From Acetatifactor muris (GTDB taxonomy: Bacteria > Bacillota > Clostridia > Lachnospirales > Lachnospiraceae), in the NCBI RefSeq assembly GCF_024623325.1, contig NZ_JANJZD010000001.1:1-64000 (forward strand): a stretch of 64,000 nt of DNA, read 5' to 3'. Below the pieces are notes generated by a model. That model was not told the DNA's origin. It was given only the letters and a program-made list of their open reading frames with translations, and made no database searches. The translations under genes were made by a program, and so were the position numbers. Positions within the stretch are counted from its first letter, which is position 1. Each line of letters opens with the position of its first letter. Of this stretch, positions 63,579 to 64,000 are shown piece after piece.

Positions 63579-64000
63579 GGTAGATAATGCAGTCATTATG
63601 GCAGCAGGAACTTCAAGCAGATTTGCACCGCTGTCTTATGAGATGCCTAAGGCCTTGATTAAAGTAAAGGGAGAGATATTGATAGAAAGGCAGATCAGAC
63701 AGCTTCGGGAAGCTGGAATTCATGAAATTGTTGTGGTAACAGGCTACAGGAAGGAGCAACTTGAGTATCTGAGAGACAGATTTGGTGTCATTCTGGTTGA
63801 GAACCCGGATTATATGATGCGAAATAACAATGCAAGTATTTATGCTGTCAGAGACTATCTGAGGAATACGTATATTTGCTCATCCGACAATTACTTTACT
63901 GAGAATCCTTTTGAAGCAGAGGTCGAAGAGGCTTATTATGCTGCTGTTTATGCAGAGGGACAGACTTCCGAATGGTGTATGGAGGAAGATGCAGACGGCT
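63568..64000 (+). CDS. LicC-like nucleotidyltransferase (cut by window end)
   Basis: 144 codons are visible from ATG 63568, which has GGAGGGG 3-9 bases upstream and overlaps the fusion gene by 11 bp. The start NAVIMAAGTSSRFAP, then MPKALIKVKGEIL and NNNASIYAV define a LicC-type nucleotidyltransferase domain, a second copy closely behind the one in the fusion. The rest is outside the window. Confidence 0.85.
   Translation, partial: MGYKVDNAVIMAAGTSSRFAPLSYEMPKALIKVKGEILIERQIRQLREAGIHEIVVVTGYRKEQLEYLRDRFGVILVENPDYMMRNNNASIYAVRDYLRNTYICSSDNYFTENPFEAEVEEAYYAAVYAEGQTSEWCMEEDADG

Overview
The window looks like a chromosome segment of a spore-forming gut Lachnospiraceae-type Clostridium relative. 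The evidence is strong GGAGG ribosome-binding sites, the sporulation genes spoVAD and spoVAE, DUF5721, DegV, MATE and CYTH proteins, a solo argG, tRNA clusters with low-GC Gram-positive promoters, and a surface-glycan locus with LicC/LicA and TagF-like proteins. No rRNA, CRISPR array, integrase or prophage structural gene was seen.

Layout. 1-0.7 kb: AT-rich broken remnant of an OLD-like ATPase/TOPRIM nuclease. 0.8-22.4 kb: mostly GC-richer housekeeping genes (LMW phosphatase, bacteriohemerythrin, ferritin-like protein, Ca2+-type P-ATPase, trpS, an SH3b membrane protein, spoVAD, two GT-C-like membrane proteins, ridA, a shikimate-kinase-like protein, spoVAE, degV, argG, a GntR/ABC operon, cysK). 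22.5-24.7 kb: tRNAs Arg-His-Gln-Lys, a MATE exporter and tRNA-Leu. 24.8-34.9 kb: two tandem ankyrin proteins, CYTH, a structured intergenic repeat, an APH-like kinase, DJ-1, GDP-L-fucose synthase, M18 aminopeptidase, CutC and an ECF-sigma operon. 35-38.3 kb: rhaB-rhaA for L-rhamnose use, separated by a 103-bp structured sequence present in three tandem copies. 38.4-40.1 kb: PHP phosphoesterase, Uma2 protein and tRNA-Val.

40.5-42.3 kb: an intact TnpB-family protein in which all three RuvC catalytic acidic positions appear replaced, followed by a highly folded non-coding stretch. This is the layout expected of an exapted, nuclease-dead, RNA-guided DNA-binding system (TldR-like), and is the best candidate for something undescribed here.

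42.7-61 kb: a tightly packed, distinctly AT-richer surface-polysaccharide locus: TagF-like polymerase fused to a beta-propeller, DUF268 protein, alpha-1,2-fucosyltransferase, radical SAM enzyme, AsnB-type amidotransferase, four GT2, one GT4 and one GT32 glycosyltransferases, a soluble alkaline-phosphatase-superfamily protein and a UDP-glucuronate epimerase-like protein. Nine of its proteins carry the same small Rossmann-like (PglD-N-like) module, at either end of unrelated catalytic domains or alone behind a membrane anchor. The composition break lies inside the first gene, so the locus seems to have been exchanged by recombination within a conserved 5' end. GDP-L-fucose synthase at 29.9 kb can supply the donor for the fucosyltransferase. 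The window ends in an RPE-like epimerase and LicC-LicA/LicC genes, which suggests the glycan is decorated with phosphocholine.
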